This document shows positions 48,542 to 58,175 of a DNA stretch of 64,000 bases, in pieces. How positions within the stretch are numbered: the stretch's first letter is position 1; every line of letters starts with the position of its first letter. The notes beneath the pieces are model-generated. The model was not told where the DNA came from, searched no databases, and was given only the letters and a program-made list of their open reading frames with translations. Source of the stretch: an uncultured Albidovulum sp. (GTDB lineage: Bacteria; Pseudomonadota; Alphaproteobacteria; Rhodobacterales; Rhodobacteraceae). Made by a program: the position numbers and the translations under genes. The stretch covers positions 62,001 to 126,000 of the forward strand of contig CAJYAD010000007.1 of assembly GCA_913064775.1 (NCBI GenBank), given 5' to 3'.

Positions 48542-50134
48542 ATGGCGGATATTTCGGCCTCGGGGGCCGCTTCCCCGGATCGCGGGGGCAAGGTTGCCGC
48601 ATTCTTCGCGACACCCCTGCGGGGATTGCTTTCGATTTCCGCGTTGCAGCTGGTGCTGTGGACGCTGGTGCCGGCGCTTCTGAACAAGACGCCGCCGACC
48701 GACACGCTGGAAGGCTACATGTGGGGGCGCCAATGGGTGCCGATGACCTACAAGCATCCCCAGATGCCCGCCTGGGCGCTGGAAATCACCCATGATCTGA
48801 CCGGCTCCTACACCTGGGGTCATTTCATGCTGTCGCAGATCTTCATCTGCGCGACCTTCGTGATGGTCTACCTGATGGCCCGCGACATGGTGGGCAAGCG
48901 TGGCGCGCTGGCCTCGGTGCTGTTGCTGCCGACGCTGGCGGTGTTCAGCTGGGGCACGCGGCAGTTCAACCATGATGTGGCGCAGATGCCGTTCTGGGTG
49001 GCGGTGTCGTGGCTTTTGTGGCGCGCCTCGCGTGACAACAAGATGGGCTGGTGGGTTGCGCTGGGGCTGGTGTCGGGGATCTCGCTTTACGCGAAATTCT
49101 CGATGGGGCTGATCATGCTGTTCGGCGCGCTGTGGCTGTGCATCGAGCCGCAGGCGCGCAAGCGCTGGGCAACAGCCGGCCCTTGGGTCGCGCTGGCGAT
49201 CATCGCGGTGTTCAGCGTGACGGTGATCTACAATATCGTGCAGCTGCATTTCCTGCCGGTGACCTATGCCGACGGCCGCGACGGCTGGGTGCTGAACCAC
49301 CGAGGGCGGTTCTACTACATCGGCGTGCAGGTGATGCTGCTGCTGATCCTCCCGATCGCGCTCTATGCCAGCGGCATGCTGCGCCGCGCCAAGGATGAGC
49401 CCGCGGGCTTTGATCCGCGTCTGCTGGGCGATCGGCGGGCGCGCGTCTATCTGTTGTGGATGGGGGCTGGCCCGCCGCTGCTGCTGGCGCTGGCGTCGCC
49501 CTTCACCGGGGTGGGTGAGGCCTGGAGCAAGCCGATGTACAGTCTGCTGGGGCTGATCGCGGTGGCCTATCTGGGCAATCGCCTGACCGACCGGGTGCTG
49601 CGCCGGGTGGCGGGCTGGTCGGTGGGGGTGCTGCTGTTCGGCGTGGTGACCTATGCGATCTTCGTGCCGGTCAAATGCTATGTGACGGGCGATCTGAACA
49701 ACGCTTGCGTTCCGGGGCCGACGATCGGCGCGCGGCTGCAGCAGATCTGGCATGAACAGGAACACCAGCCACTGGGCATCGTTGCGGGGGACGGCAGCAT
49801 GATGATGACGGCGGGGGTTTTCGCCAGCGACCTGCCGTCGATGTTCACCGATTTCAACTTTGCCTATTCGCCCTGGATCACGCCGTCGCGCATCGCGCGG
49901 CAGGGGATGATGGTGATCTGGGCCAACGCCGGGCCACCGCCGCCGGGCGCCGCGCCCTGGGTCGCCGGACGTCAAATTGATCGGGCGAAATTCCCCTGGG
50001 CCAAGGGCCGCCCGCCGCTGACCGTCAGCTATGTGATCGTACCGCCCAAATCCAAGGGCAAAGCCGACACCGCGGCCGGGGAGAAGACAGCGACGGCGAC
50101 GGCAGTGGGGACGGCAGCCGGGGCGAAGAAATGA
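48542..50134 (+). CDS. GT39/ArnT-like membrane glycosyltransferase
   Basis: Multi-TM protein; EGYMWGRQWVPMTYKHPQMPAWALEI. Confidence 0.87.
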   Translation: MADISASGAASPDRGGKVAAFFATPLRGLLSISALQLVLWTLVPALLNKTPPTDTLEGYMWGRQWVPMTYKHPQMPAWALEITHDLTGSYTWGHFMLSQIFICATFVMVYLMARDMVGKRGALASVLLLPTLAVFSWGTRQFNHDVAQMPFWVAVSWLLWRASRDNKMGWWVALGLVSGISLYAKFSMGLIMLFGALWLCIEPQARKRWATAGPWVALAIIAVFSVTVIYNIVQLHFLPVTYADGRDGWVLNHRGRFYYIGVQVMLLLILPIALYASGMLRRAKDEPAGFDPRLLGDRRARVYLLWMGAGPPLLLALASPFTGVGEAWSKPMYSLLGLIAVAYLGNRLTDRVLRRVAGWSVGVLLFGVVTYAIFVPVKCYVTGDLNNACVPGPTIGARLQQIWHEQEHQPLGIVAGDGSMMMTAGVFASDLPSMFTDFNFAYSPWITPSRIARQGMMVIWANAGPPPPGAAPWVAGRQIDRAKFPWAKGRPPLTVSYVIVPPKSKGKADTAAGEKTATATAVGTAAGAKK

Positions 50135-51165
50135 TCGGCACGCCTCGCAAACGGCTGAGCGTCGTCATCCCCGCCTTCAACGAAGAGCGCAACATCGCGG
50201 CGGTGGTCGAGCGCACCGGCGCGGTGCTGGACGATCTGGGGCTGGACTGGACAATCCTGTTCGTCGACGACGGCTCACACGATGCGACGCGCGACATGAT
50301 CCGCCTGCAGAACGCCCGCGACGACCGCATCCGCGCCGTCTTTCTGTCGCGCAACTTCGGCAAGGAGGTGGCGATCGCGGCGGGGCTGCGCAAGGCGGTG
50401 GGCGACGCGGTGGTGGTGATGGATGCGGACCTGCAGCACCCGCCCGAGACGATCCGCGACTTCATCGCCGCCTGGCGCGAGGGCGTCGAGGTCGTTTTCG
50501 GCCACCGCGCCGACGAAATGCATACCGGCCTGATGCGCCGGCTGGCGTCGCAGGCCTTCTACCCGATCTTCCGGCTGCTGTCGCAGCTGCCGCTAGAGGC
50601 CGGGACAGTCGATTTCGTGCTGCTCGACCGCAAGGCGGTGGATGCGCTGAACCTGTTTCAGGAACGTCGACGCTTTACCAAGGGGCTGTTTCGCTGGATC
50701 GGTTTTCACAGCCGCACGGTGAACTTCGTCTGCGCCGAACGCAGCCACGGCGCGTCCAGCTTCAACTTGCGCCGGCTGGTGTCCTTCGCGGCGGATGGGA
50801 TCATCGCCTTTTCCTCGTTCCCGCTGCGGGTCTGGTCGGGGGTCGGGGCGATCATCTCCTCGGGGTCGATCCTTTACGGGCTGTATTTCCTGATCCGCAC
50901 GCTGATCCATGGCAGCAGCGTGCCGGGCTTTCCGTCGCTGATCGTGTCGATCACCTTCCTGTCGGGGATCCAGCTGCTGTCGCTGGGGGTGATCGGGGAA
51001 TACCTGTCGCGGGTCTATGAGGAGGTGAAGGCGCGCCCGATCTTTCTGGTGCGCGAGGAACTGGGTCCCCTGTCCGGCGATGCCCTGGCCCCCGAGGCTG
51101 TGGCGGCCGGCACGCGGCAAGCGCAGGACGGCACCCCCGGCTCTGCAGAATCCCAGCTGGCATGA
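50131..51165 (+). CDS. GT2 polyprenyl-phosphate glycosyltransferase (GtrB/DPM1-like)
   Basis: RLSVVIPAFNEERNI, FVDDGSHDATRDMI, VVMDADLQHPPETI, C-terminal TM helices. Confidence 0.92.
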   Translation: MIGTPRKRLSVVIPAFNEERNIAAVVERTGAVLDDLGLDWTILFVDDGSHDATRDMIRLQNARDDRIRAVFLSRNFGKEVAIAAGLRKAVGDAVVVMDADLQHPPETIRDFIAAWREGVEVVFGHRADEMHTGLMRRLASQAFYPIFRLLSQLPLEAGTVDFVLLDRKAVDALNLFQERRRFTKGLFRWIGFHSRTVNFVCAERSHGASSFNLRRLVSFAADGIIAFSSFPLRVWSGVGAIISSGSILYGLYFLIRTLIHGSSVPGFPSLIVSITFLSGIQLLSLGVIGEYLSRVYEEVKARPIFLVREELGPLSGDALAPEAVAAGTRQAQDGTPGSAESQLA

Positions 51166-52043
51166 CGGCCCCGGCGCCGCGCTTCCTGCTTTCGGCCGAC
51201 GATTACGCGCTGACGCCGGGCGTCTCGCAGGGGATCGCGGACCTGGCGCGGGCGGGGCGGCTTTCGGCGACCACGGCGCTTGTCACCCTGCCCGGCTGGG
51301 CTGGTGCCGGGGCCGAAGTGGCCGCGCTGCGGGGGCAGATCGCCGTGGGGCTGCATCTGAACCTGACCTTGGGCGCGCCGCTCGGCCCGATGCCGCGCCA
51401 CGCGCCGGGCGGGCGATTGCCGCCGGTGTCGACCTGGATCCGGCGCGGGCTGGGCGGCGGGATCGACCTGACCGAGGTGCAAGCCGAGATCGCCCGCCAG
51501 ATTGCGCGGTTCGAAGCGGTCGCCGGTGCCCCGCCCGATCTGATCGACGGGCATCACCATGTCCACGCCCTGCCCGGGGTGCGCCGGGCGCTGGCGGCGG
51601 CGCTGCGCGACCGGTTCGAAGGCGGGCCGGTGCCGCTGATCCGGGTGCCCTCGGACGGGGCCTGGCCGATCTTGCGCCGCCGCGCCGCCCCCGCGAAGGC
51701 GCTGCTGGTCGCGGCGCTTGCGGCACGCGCCCGGCCGCTGTTTCGGGGCCTCGGCGCGCCGGTGAACGCGGGCTTTTCGGGCTTTTCCGGCTTTCGCCGT
51801 GAGGTTCCCTTCGCGCAGGAGCTGGCGCGGTTTTGCCAGGCGCCGGGGCCGGTCCACATGGTGATGTGCCACCCGGGCCACGCCGATGCCGGGCTGCAGG
51901 CGCTGGACCCGGTCGCGGCCCGGCGCGAGGACGAGCTGGCCGCGCTGATGGCTTTCCCGGATCTGCCCGCGCGGATCCATCATCCGGCCGGGGCGCGCGG
52001 CCCCGACGGCAGGATCGGGTGGGCCTTCCTTGACGCGGCATGA
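51162..52043 (+). CDS. ChbG/HpnK/YdjC family deacetylase
   Basis: LLSADDYALTPGVSQGI, VGLHLNLTLG, IDGHHHVHALPGV, VMCHPGHAD. Confidence 0.9.
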   Translation: MTAPAPRFLLSADDYALTPGVSQGIADLARAGRLSATTALVTLPGWAGAGAEVAALRGQIAVGLHLNLTLGAPLGPMPRHAPGGRLPPVSTWIRRGLGGGIDLTEVQAEIARQIARFEAVAGAPPDLIDGHHHVHALPGVRRALAAALRDRFEGGPVPLIRVPSDGAWPILRRRAAPAKALLVAALAARARPLFRGLGAPVNAGFSGFSGFRREVPFAQELARFCQAPGPVHMVMCHPGHADAGLQALDPVAARREDELAALMAFPDLPARIHHPAGARGPDGRIGWAFLDAA

Positions 52044-52437
52044 ACGCAATGGCGGCGGGGCCGCCGCCCATCTGGCAAGCTTCGTCTTCTCGGGGCTGCT
52101 GGCCTTTGCGGTCGATGCCGGCCTGCTGCTGGCGCTGACCCATTGGGCGGGGATGTCCCCGTTCCTGGCGCGGGTGCCGTCGATCCTGCTGTCGATGCTG
52201 GCCGGCTGGCTGAGCAACCGGCGCCTGACCTTCCGGGTGCAGGGGCCGCCGCGCGCGGCGGAATTCCTGCGCTATGCCATGGCCAGCGGCACCGGAGTCG
52301 CGGTGAACTACGCTGTGTTCTCGGCGCTGTTGCTGACCTGGCCCGCGCTGGTGCCGGTGGCCGCGCTGGTGCTGGCCTCGGGGGTTGCGGCGGGGTTTTC
52401 CTATGCCGGATACCGCTGGTTCGCGTTTCGGCGCTGA
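52030..52437 (+). CDS. GtrA family membrane protein
   Basis: FSGLLAFAVDAGLLLALTHW...SNRRLTFRVQG; TTG start overlaps upstream gene. Confidence 0.85.
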   Translation: MTRHERNGGGAAAHLASFVFSGLLAFAVDAGLLLALTHWAGMSPFLARVPSILLSMLAGWLSNRRLTFRVQGPPRAAEFLRYAMASGTGVAVNYAVFSALLLTWPALVPVAALVLASGVAAGFSYAGYRWFAFRR

Positions 52438-52561
52438 CCACATCGCGACCCGCACCCCATACCCCCGCTTCATTGCGTCACTGGACGGTGGGGGGTGTCT
52501 TGGGGAATGATCGCGCAAACGGGGGGGCGCGGGCCTGTCCCGGCACAAGGAGCAGGGTCGC

Positions 52562-54454
52562 GTGACGCAAGACAGCCGCGAACGGGTCAAACGCGCCCTG
52601 TTGGTCTGGGCATTTCTGGGGCTGGCCGTGGGGATCGGGCTGCGCCTTGGCGGTTATCCGGGTCCGGCGGTGCTGTTGTGGCAGGCCAGCGTGCTGCCGA
52701 TCCTGGCCGCGCTTCTGGTCGAGATCGCGCGCAGCCTTGGCCGCGGCGAGGTCGGTCTGGATATCGTCGCGGCGCTGTCGATGTCGGCGGCGCTGATCTT
52801 CGGAGAGACGCTGGCCGCCGCGGTGGTGGCGGTGATGTATTCCGGCGGCACGGTGCTGGAAAGCCTGGCCGAGGGCCGCGCCCGGCGCGAGATGAGCGCG
52901 CTGCTGTCGCGGGTGCCGCGCAGCGCCACGCGGCACCGCGACGGTGCGCTAGAAGAGGTGGCGCTGGACCAGATCGTCCCCGGCGACCGGCTGTTCATCC
53001 GCCAGGGCGATGTGGTGCCGGTGGACGGTTCCATCGCCTCGGAAACCGCCTTTGTCGATACTTCGGCGCTGACCGGGGAATCGCTGCCGCAGCGCCTGAT
53101 CCAGGGCGCCGAGACGATGAGCGGCGCGACCAATGCGGGTGCGGCCTTCGATATGCTGGCGATCCGGCCGGCCTCGGAAAGCACCTATGCCGGGATCGTC
53201 CGCCTGGTCGAGGCGGCGCAACGCTCAAAAGCGCCGATGTCGCGGCTGGCGGATCTGTGGTCGCTGGGGTTTCTGGTGGTGACGGTGGCGATCGCGGCGG
53301 CGGCCTGGTGGACGACGGGCGATCCGATCCGCGCGGTGGCGGTGCTGGTGGTGGCGACGCCCTGCCCGCTGATCCTGGCGGTGCCGATCGCGCTGGTCGC
53401 GGGCATGTCGCGGGCGGCGCATTTCGGCGTGCTGGTGAAGGGCGCGGGGCCGCTGGAGGCGATGGCGCGGATCCGCACGCTGATTCTGGACAAGACCGGC
53501 CCGCTGACCGACGGTCGCCCCCGGATCGTCTCGGTCGAGCTTCACGCGGGCTTCACCGAGGATGAGGTGCTGCGCTACGCCGCCGCGCTGGATCAGGCCT
53601 CGAAACACCCGGTGGGGCAGGCGGTGGTGGCCGCAGCAGTTGCGCGGCAGTTGGCGCTTCCGGTGCCCTCCGCGGTGGCCGAGGAGCCGGGCGAGGGTGT
53701 CGAGGGTCTGGTCGAGGGGCGCCGGGTTCTGGTCGGCGGCGTCGATTTCGTGGCCGCGCGGTTGGCGCAGGGCGCAGAGGCCGCGCCGCAGAGCCGGGTC
53801 GCGGTGGGGGCTGCGGCGGGAGCCGTGCTGGTGGCGGTGGCGGTCGACGGGGTGCTGGCGGGCACGCTGGTGATGGCCGATCCGCTGCGCCAGGAGGTGG
53901 GCGTGATGCTGGCGGCACTGCGCGCCGGCGGGGTTGAGCGCATCCTGCTGGCCACCGGCGACCGCGCCGAGGTGGCCGAACGGGTGACCGAGGGGCTGGG
54001 GCTGGATGCCTTGCGCGCCGGGCTGACCCCGGGGCAGAAGGTGGATCTGGTCCTTGCGGAACGCGCCCGGGCGCCGGTGATGATGGTCGGCGACGGCATC
54101 AACGACGCGCCCGCGCTGGCCGCCGCCGATGTCGGTGTGGCGATGGGCGCGCGCGGCGCCGCGGCCTCGGCCGAGGCTGCCGACGTGGTGTTGCTGGTCG
54201 ATCAGATCGGTCAGCTGAGCACCGGCCTGCAGATCGCCCGCCGCGCCCGTGGGATCGCGTTGCAAAGCGTCGCCGCCGGGATCGGCCTGTCGGTCGTCGG
54301 CATGATCGCGGCGGCCTTTGGCTATCTGACACCGGTCGAAGGCGCGCTGTTGCAAGAGGGGATCGACGTCGCGGTGATACTCAATTCGCTGCGCGCGCTG
54401 CGGATTCCGGCGGCGGTGGCGGCGCTCGACCGGCCGGATCTGGTGCCCGAGTAG
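52562..54454 (+). CDS. P1B-type cation-translocating ATPase with DKTGPLT motif
   Basis: TGESLP; ATPCPLILAVPIAL; DKTGPLT; MVGDGINDAPALAAADVGVAMG. Confidence 0.92.
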   Translation: MTQDSRERVKRALLVWAFLGLAVGIGLRLGGYPGPAVLLWQASVLPILAALLVEIARSLGRGEVGLDIVAALSMSAALIFGETLAAAVVAVMYSGGTVLESLAEGRARREMSALLSRVPRSATRHRDGALEEVALDQIVPGDRLFIRQGDVVPVDGSIASETAFVDTSALTGESLPQRLIQGAETMSGATNAGAAFDMLAIRPASESTYAGIVRLVEAAQRSKAPMSRLADLWSLGFLVVTVAIAAAAWWTTGDPIRAVAVLVVATPCPLILAVPIALVAGMSRAAHFGVLVKGAGPLEAMARIRTLILDKTGPLTDGRPRIVSVELHAGFTEDEVLRYAAALDQASKHPVGQAVVAAAVARQLALPVPSAVAEEPGEGVEGLVEGRRVLVGGVDFVAARLAQGAEAAPQSRVAVGAAAGAVLVAVAVDGVLAGTLVMADPLRQEVGVMLAALRAGGVERILLATGDRAEVAERVTEGLGLDALRAGLTPGQKVDLVLAERARAPVMMVGDGINDAPALAAADVGVAMGARGAAASAEAADVVLLVDQIGQLSTGLQIARRARGIALQSVAAGIGLSVVGMIAAAFGYLTPVEGALLQEGIDVAVILNSLRALRIPAAVAALDRPDLVPE

Positions 54455-54541
54455 CGGCGATCCGCACGGGCGCGGCAAGAACCGACCCGAGGTTCTCCGT
54501 TCGGCTCTCATGGCTTCACTTTGACCAGCATGCACGGGAGT

Positions 54542-54555
54542 GTTTGTTAACAAAC
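54542..54555. promoter_or_regulatory. 14-bp perfect palindrome GTTTGTTAACAAAC
   Basis: Intergenic, between P-type ATPase and zinc-ribbon gene. Confidence 0.45.
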
Positions 54556-54669
54556 CTTGCAAACTGACCTATCGTCCGAGGCAGTATTGGTGGCACCGCG
54601 ACGGCACGGTCCTAGGCCCGCGTTCCGCTGTCGGCGCATGGTGGTGAGGGGCGTCATGCCGCGACTAGA

Positions 54670-54861
54670 GTGATCAAGGCATTGCGCGAATTCCGCGGGG
54701 TCACATGCCCCTATTGCGGCCATAATACCCGTCTGTTTTCAGGGTATTGCGGGCTTTGCCATCAGCGCAAACCCTTTGCAAGCCGGCTGCCGGTCATCCT
54801 GCTTTACCTAGCGGTGCCGCTACTGGCGCTGACGGTCTACATGATCGTGCGCCTCGTCTGA
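54670..54861 (+). CDS. Small zinc-ribbon membrane protein (63 aa)
   Basis: CPYCGHNTRLFSGYCGLCHQRK plus C-terminal TM. Confidence 0.6.
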   Translation: MIKALREFRGVTCPYCGHNTRLFSGYCGLCHQRKPFASRLPVILLYLAVPLLALTVYMIVRLV

Positions 54862-54872
54862 CGGGGGCCGCG

Positions 54873-56165
54873 TCAGACGATCACCTCCATCGGAGTCTGC
54901 GTGCCGACGCCGAACACCCGCTTGTAGCGCGCGACCTCATCCGCCGGGCCCATCGCCTTGTTGGGATTGTCCGACAGCTTCACCGTCGGCCGCCCATCGG
55001 CGCTGACGGCCTTGCAGACCAGGCTGAAGGGCACCAGCGCGTCGCCCGGCACCAGCCCGCGGAAATCGTTGGTCAGCAGCGTGCCCCAGCCAAAGCTGAT
55101 CCGCACCCGACCGGCGAAGCGACGGGTCAGCTCTTCGATCCGGTCGACGTCCAGCCCGTCGGAGAAGATCACCAGCTTTTCGCGCGGATCTTCACCACGC
55201 GCCTGCCACCAGGCAATGGCGGCCTCGGCCCCGGCCACCGGATCGCCGCTGTCGATGCGGATCCCGGTCCAGGAGGTCAGCCAATCGGGCGCATGGGCCA
55301 GGAAGCCCTCGGTGCCGTAGGTGTCGGGCAGGATGATGCGCAGCATGCCATCATGTTCCTCGTGCCAATCCTCCAGCACCCGGTAGGGGGCCTGGCGCAG
55401 GGCGTCGTCGGTATCGGCCAGCGCGGCATAGACCATCGGCATCTCATGCGCGTTGGTGCCGATCGCCTCCAGATCGCGGTTCATCGCGATCAGGCAGTTC
55501 GAGGTGCCGACGAAGGCCTTTCCCAGCCCCTCTTGCAGGGCCTGGACGCACCAATCCTGCCACAGGAAGGAATGCCGCCGCCGCGTGCCGAAATCCGCCA
55601 GCCGCAGATCGGGTACCTGTTTCAGGCGCTCGACCTTCTCCCACAGCTTGGTCATGGCGCGGGCGTAAAGGATCTGCAGCTCGAACCGCCGCATCTGGTT
55701 CAGCACGGCGCGCGAGCGCAGCTCCATCAGCACCGCAAGCGCCGGGATCTCCCAAAGCATCACCTCGGGCCAGGAGCCTTCGAAGGTCAGCTCATACTGG
55801 CCGTCGCGCTTTTCCAGATGGTAGGGCGGCAGTTGCAGGTTCTCGAACCATTCCATGAAGTCGGGGCGGAACATCTGGCGCTTGCCGTAGAACATGTTGC
55901 CGCGCAGCCATGTGCTTTCGCCGCGCCCCAGCCGGAGCGAGCGGATGTGATCCAGCTGCTCGCGCAATTCGCCCTCGTCCACCAACTCGGCCAGGCGGAT
56001 GGATTTTGAGCGGTTGATCAGGCTGAAGGTCACTTGCGTGTCGCGCCGGTTTCGAAAAATAGACTGACACATCAATAGCTTGTAGAAATCAGTGTCGATC
56101 AGCGAGCGCACGATCGGGTCGATCTTCCACTTGTGATTATAGACGCGTGTGGCGATATCGACCAT
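54873..56165 (-). CDS. pncB: Nicotinate phosphoribosyltransferase
   Basis: LIDTDFYKLLMCQSIFRN; TGIRIDSGDPVAGAEAAIAWW; FSDGLDVDRI. Confidence 0.96.
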   Translation of the reverse strand: MVDIATRVYNHKWKIDPIVRSLIDTDFYKLLMCQSIFRNRRDTQVTFSLINRSKSIRLAELVDEGELREQLDHIRSLRLGRGESTWLRGNMFYGKRQMFRPDFMEWFENLQLPPYHLEKRDGQYELTFEGSWPEVMLWEIPALAVLMELRSRAVLNQMRRFELQILYARAMTKLWEKVERLKQVPDLRLADFGTRRRHSFLWQDWCVQALQEGLGKAFVGTSNCLIAMNRDLEAIGTNAHEMPMVYAALADTDDALRQAPYRVLEDWHEEHDGMLRIILPDTYGTEGFLAHAPDWLTSWTGIRIDSGDPVAGAEAAIAWWQARGEDPREKLVIFSDGLDVDRIEELTRRFAGRVRISFGWGTLLTNDFRGLVPGDALVPFSLVCKAVSADGRPTVKLSDNPNKAMGPADEVARYKRVFGVGTQTPMEVIV

Positions 56166-56167
56166 GC

Positions 56168-56776
56168 TCAGCCCTCCAGCACGACGCCGGCGGCGCGCAT
56201 CGCCTTGCGGGCGGCCTCAAGGCTGCCGTCCAAGTCGATCGCCCGGCAGGCGTCCTCGCGCACCGTGACGTCATAGCCCAGCCGCGCGGCGTCGAGCGCC
56301 GAATATTGCACGCAGAAATCGGTGGCGAGGCCGACAAGCGTCAGCCGCGAAACCCCGCGCGTGCGAAGATAGCCGTCCAGGCCGGTCGGGGTTTCGTGGT
56401 CATTCTCGAAAAAGGCGGAATAGCTGTCAACGCCCGCGCGAAATCCCTTGCGGATGATCAGATCGGCCGCGTCGGTGTTCAGATCGGGGTGGAAATCGGC
56501 GCCTTTCGTCCCGATCACGCAATGGTCTGGCCAGAGCACCTGCTCGCCATAGGGCAGGGTGGTGACGCTGAAGGGCGCAGCACCCGGGTGCGACGACGCG
56601 AAAGAGCCGTGCCCGGCCGGGTGCCAATCCTGGGTCAGCACCTTGACCTGATACGCCTCCAGCAGGGCGTTGACGGGGGCCAGGATCTCGTCCCCGCCAG
56701 CCACCGCCAGCGCGCCGCCGGGGCAAAAGTCGTTCTGGATGTCGATCACGATCAGCGCGTCAGGGGTCGGGTGCAT
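56168..56776 (-). CDS. pncA: Nicotinamidase
   Basis: DALIVIDIQNDFCPGGALAVAGGDEI; LTQDWHPAGHGSFAS; VGLATDFCVQYSALDA. Confidence 0.95.
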   Translation of the reverse strand: MHPTPDALIVIDIQNDFCPGGALAVAGGDEILAPVNALLEAYQVKVLTQDWHPAGHGSFASSHPGAAPFSVTTLPYGEQVLWPDHCVIGTKGADFHPDLNTDAADLIIRKGFRAGVDSYSAFFENDHETPTGLDGYLRTRGVSRLTLVGLATDFCVQYSALDAARLGYDVTVREDACRAIDLDGSLEAARKAMRAAGVVLEG

Positions 56777-56872
56777 GGGCGCCTCCTTGTTAAGAAAGGC
56801 CTATGGCGCGGGGGGGCGGTCGTCAATGGTACGGCGCCGGGGTATGGCGCCGGTTCGGCGGCCGGGGCGCGA

Positions 56873-56899
56873 TCCCTTTCATCTTGGTCCAAATACTCA
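56873..56899 (-). repeat. Intergenic repeat copy 2 (TGAGTATTTGGACCAAGATGAAAGGGA)
   Basis: Matches copy 1 at 8208-8233. Confidence 0.6.
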
Positions 56900-56960
56900 A
56901 ATGCGGCCTCTGCCCCGCGCCGCGCTTGCCCGATCCGCACGGCGGCGCTAGCAAGGCGCC

Positions 56961-57872
56961 ATGATCACGGTCGCCGCCCTTTACCACTTCACCCGCTTCA
57001 CCGATCCGGCGGCGCTACATCCGCCGCTGGCAGAGCTTTGCGCGGCGCAGGGCGTGCGCGGCACGCTTTTGCTGGCGGACGAGGGCATCAACGGCACCAT
57101 CGCGGGCAGCCGGGAAGGGGTCGACGCGGTGCTGGGCCATATCCGGGCGCTGCCGGGCTGCGCCGGGCTGGAGTGGAAGGAAAGCGTGGCGCAGGAGATG
57201 CCCTTTGGCCGGATGAAGGTGCGGGTGAAGCGTGAGATCGTGACGATGGGGCAGCCGCAGGTCGATCCGCTGGCCGGCACCGGGCACTATGTCGACCCCG
57301 CCGACTGGAACGCGCTGATCGCGGCGCCGGATGTCGCGGTGATCGACACCCGCAATGATTACGAGGTGGCGATCGGCAGTTTCAAAGGCGCGATAGACCC
57401 TGACACAGCCAGATTCCGCGACTTCCCCGCCTGGTGGGAGGCAAACCGCGACCGCTTCGAGGGCAAGCGCATCGCGATGTTCTGCACCGGCGGCATCCGC
57501 TGCGAGAAGGCAACGAATTATCTGATCGGGCAGGGGGTGGCCGAGGTGCATCACCTCAAGGGCGGCATCCTGAAATACCTCGAAGAGGTGCCCGAGGATA
57601 CCAGCCTGTGGCACGGCGAATGTTTCGTCTTCGACCAGCGGGTCAGCGTCGGCCACGGTCTGGTGCCGGGCGATTACCAAAGCTGCCACGCCTGCCGGCG
57701 CCCGGTGTCTCAGGCCGATCGACGCCATCCCGATTACGAGGAAGGGGTGCAATGCCCGGCCTGCAAGGATGAGTATTCTCAGGCCGATCGCACCCGGTTC
57801 CGCGAACGGCAGCGGCAGGTGGCGCGCGCCGCCGAGCTGGGCGGGCGCCACCTGGGACAGGTGCTAAGCTAG
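56961..57872 (+). CDS. trhO: tRNA uridine(34) hydroxylase TrhO (rhodanese-like)
   Basis: GTLLLADEGINGTIAGS; MFCTGGIRCEKATNYL; C-terminal CxxC zinc pairs. Confidence 0.93.
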   Translation: MITVAALYHFTRFTDPAALHPPLAELCAAQGVRGTLLLADEGINGTIAGSREGVDAVLGHIRALPGCAGLEWKESVAQEMPFGRMKVRVKREIVTMGQPQVDPLAGTGHYVDPADWNALIAAPDVAVIDTRNDYEVAIGSFKGAIDPDTARFRDFPAWWEANRDRFEGKRIAMFCTGGIRCEKATNYLIGQGVAEVHHLKGGILKYLEEVPEDTSLWHGECFVFDQRVSVGHGLVPGDYQSCHACRRPVSQADRRHPDYEEGVQCPACKDEYSQADRTRFRERQRQVARAAELGGRHLGQVLS

Positions 57873-58175
57873 GCACCATCGTCCCCCGGCGGGTGCGGCA
57901 ACCCGGCCGCCTTCATGCTCGGCCCGGCGTGCCCCAGCCCGGGCCAAGCCAATCAATCCGCGTGCCGCCTTGCTTCCCGCCACGTCGGCGTTGCGCGCAA
58001 GGTGGCCCGGATTTCGACAGTTGACGTAACGTAATCCAATGTGCAATCGAGTAACATCTGCGCTTTGCGACGGCGGGTCGTCTTGACGCGCTCCCGCCAA
58101 AACACAATCTTGCGATCAGACGTGAGCTTTGGCCCGCCGGCCGCTGTCTGTGCGTGCCGCAGGAAGGCCTTTTCG

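Noticed and set aside
53225-54562. 445-aa minus-strand ORF opposite the P-type ATPase
   Set aside because: Antisense shadow ORF; the ATPase motifs are unambiguous
58011-58060. TTGACG and ATGT-N11-ACAT upstream of the RND adaptor as regulator operator
   Set aside because: Weak half-sites and no adjacent regulator gene; insufficient evidence
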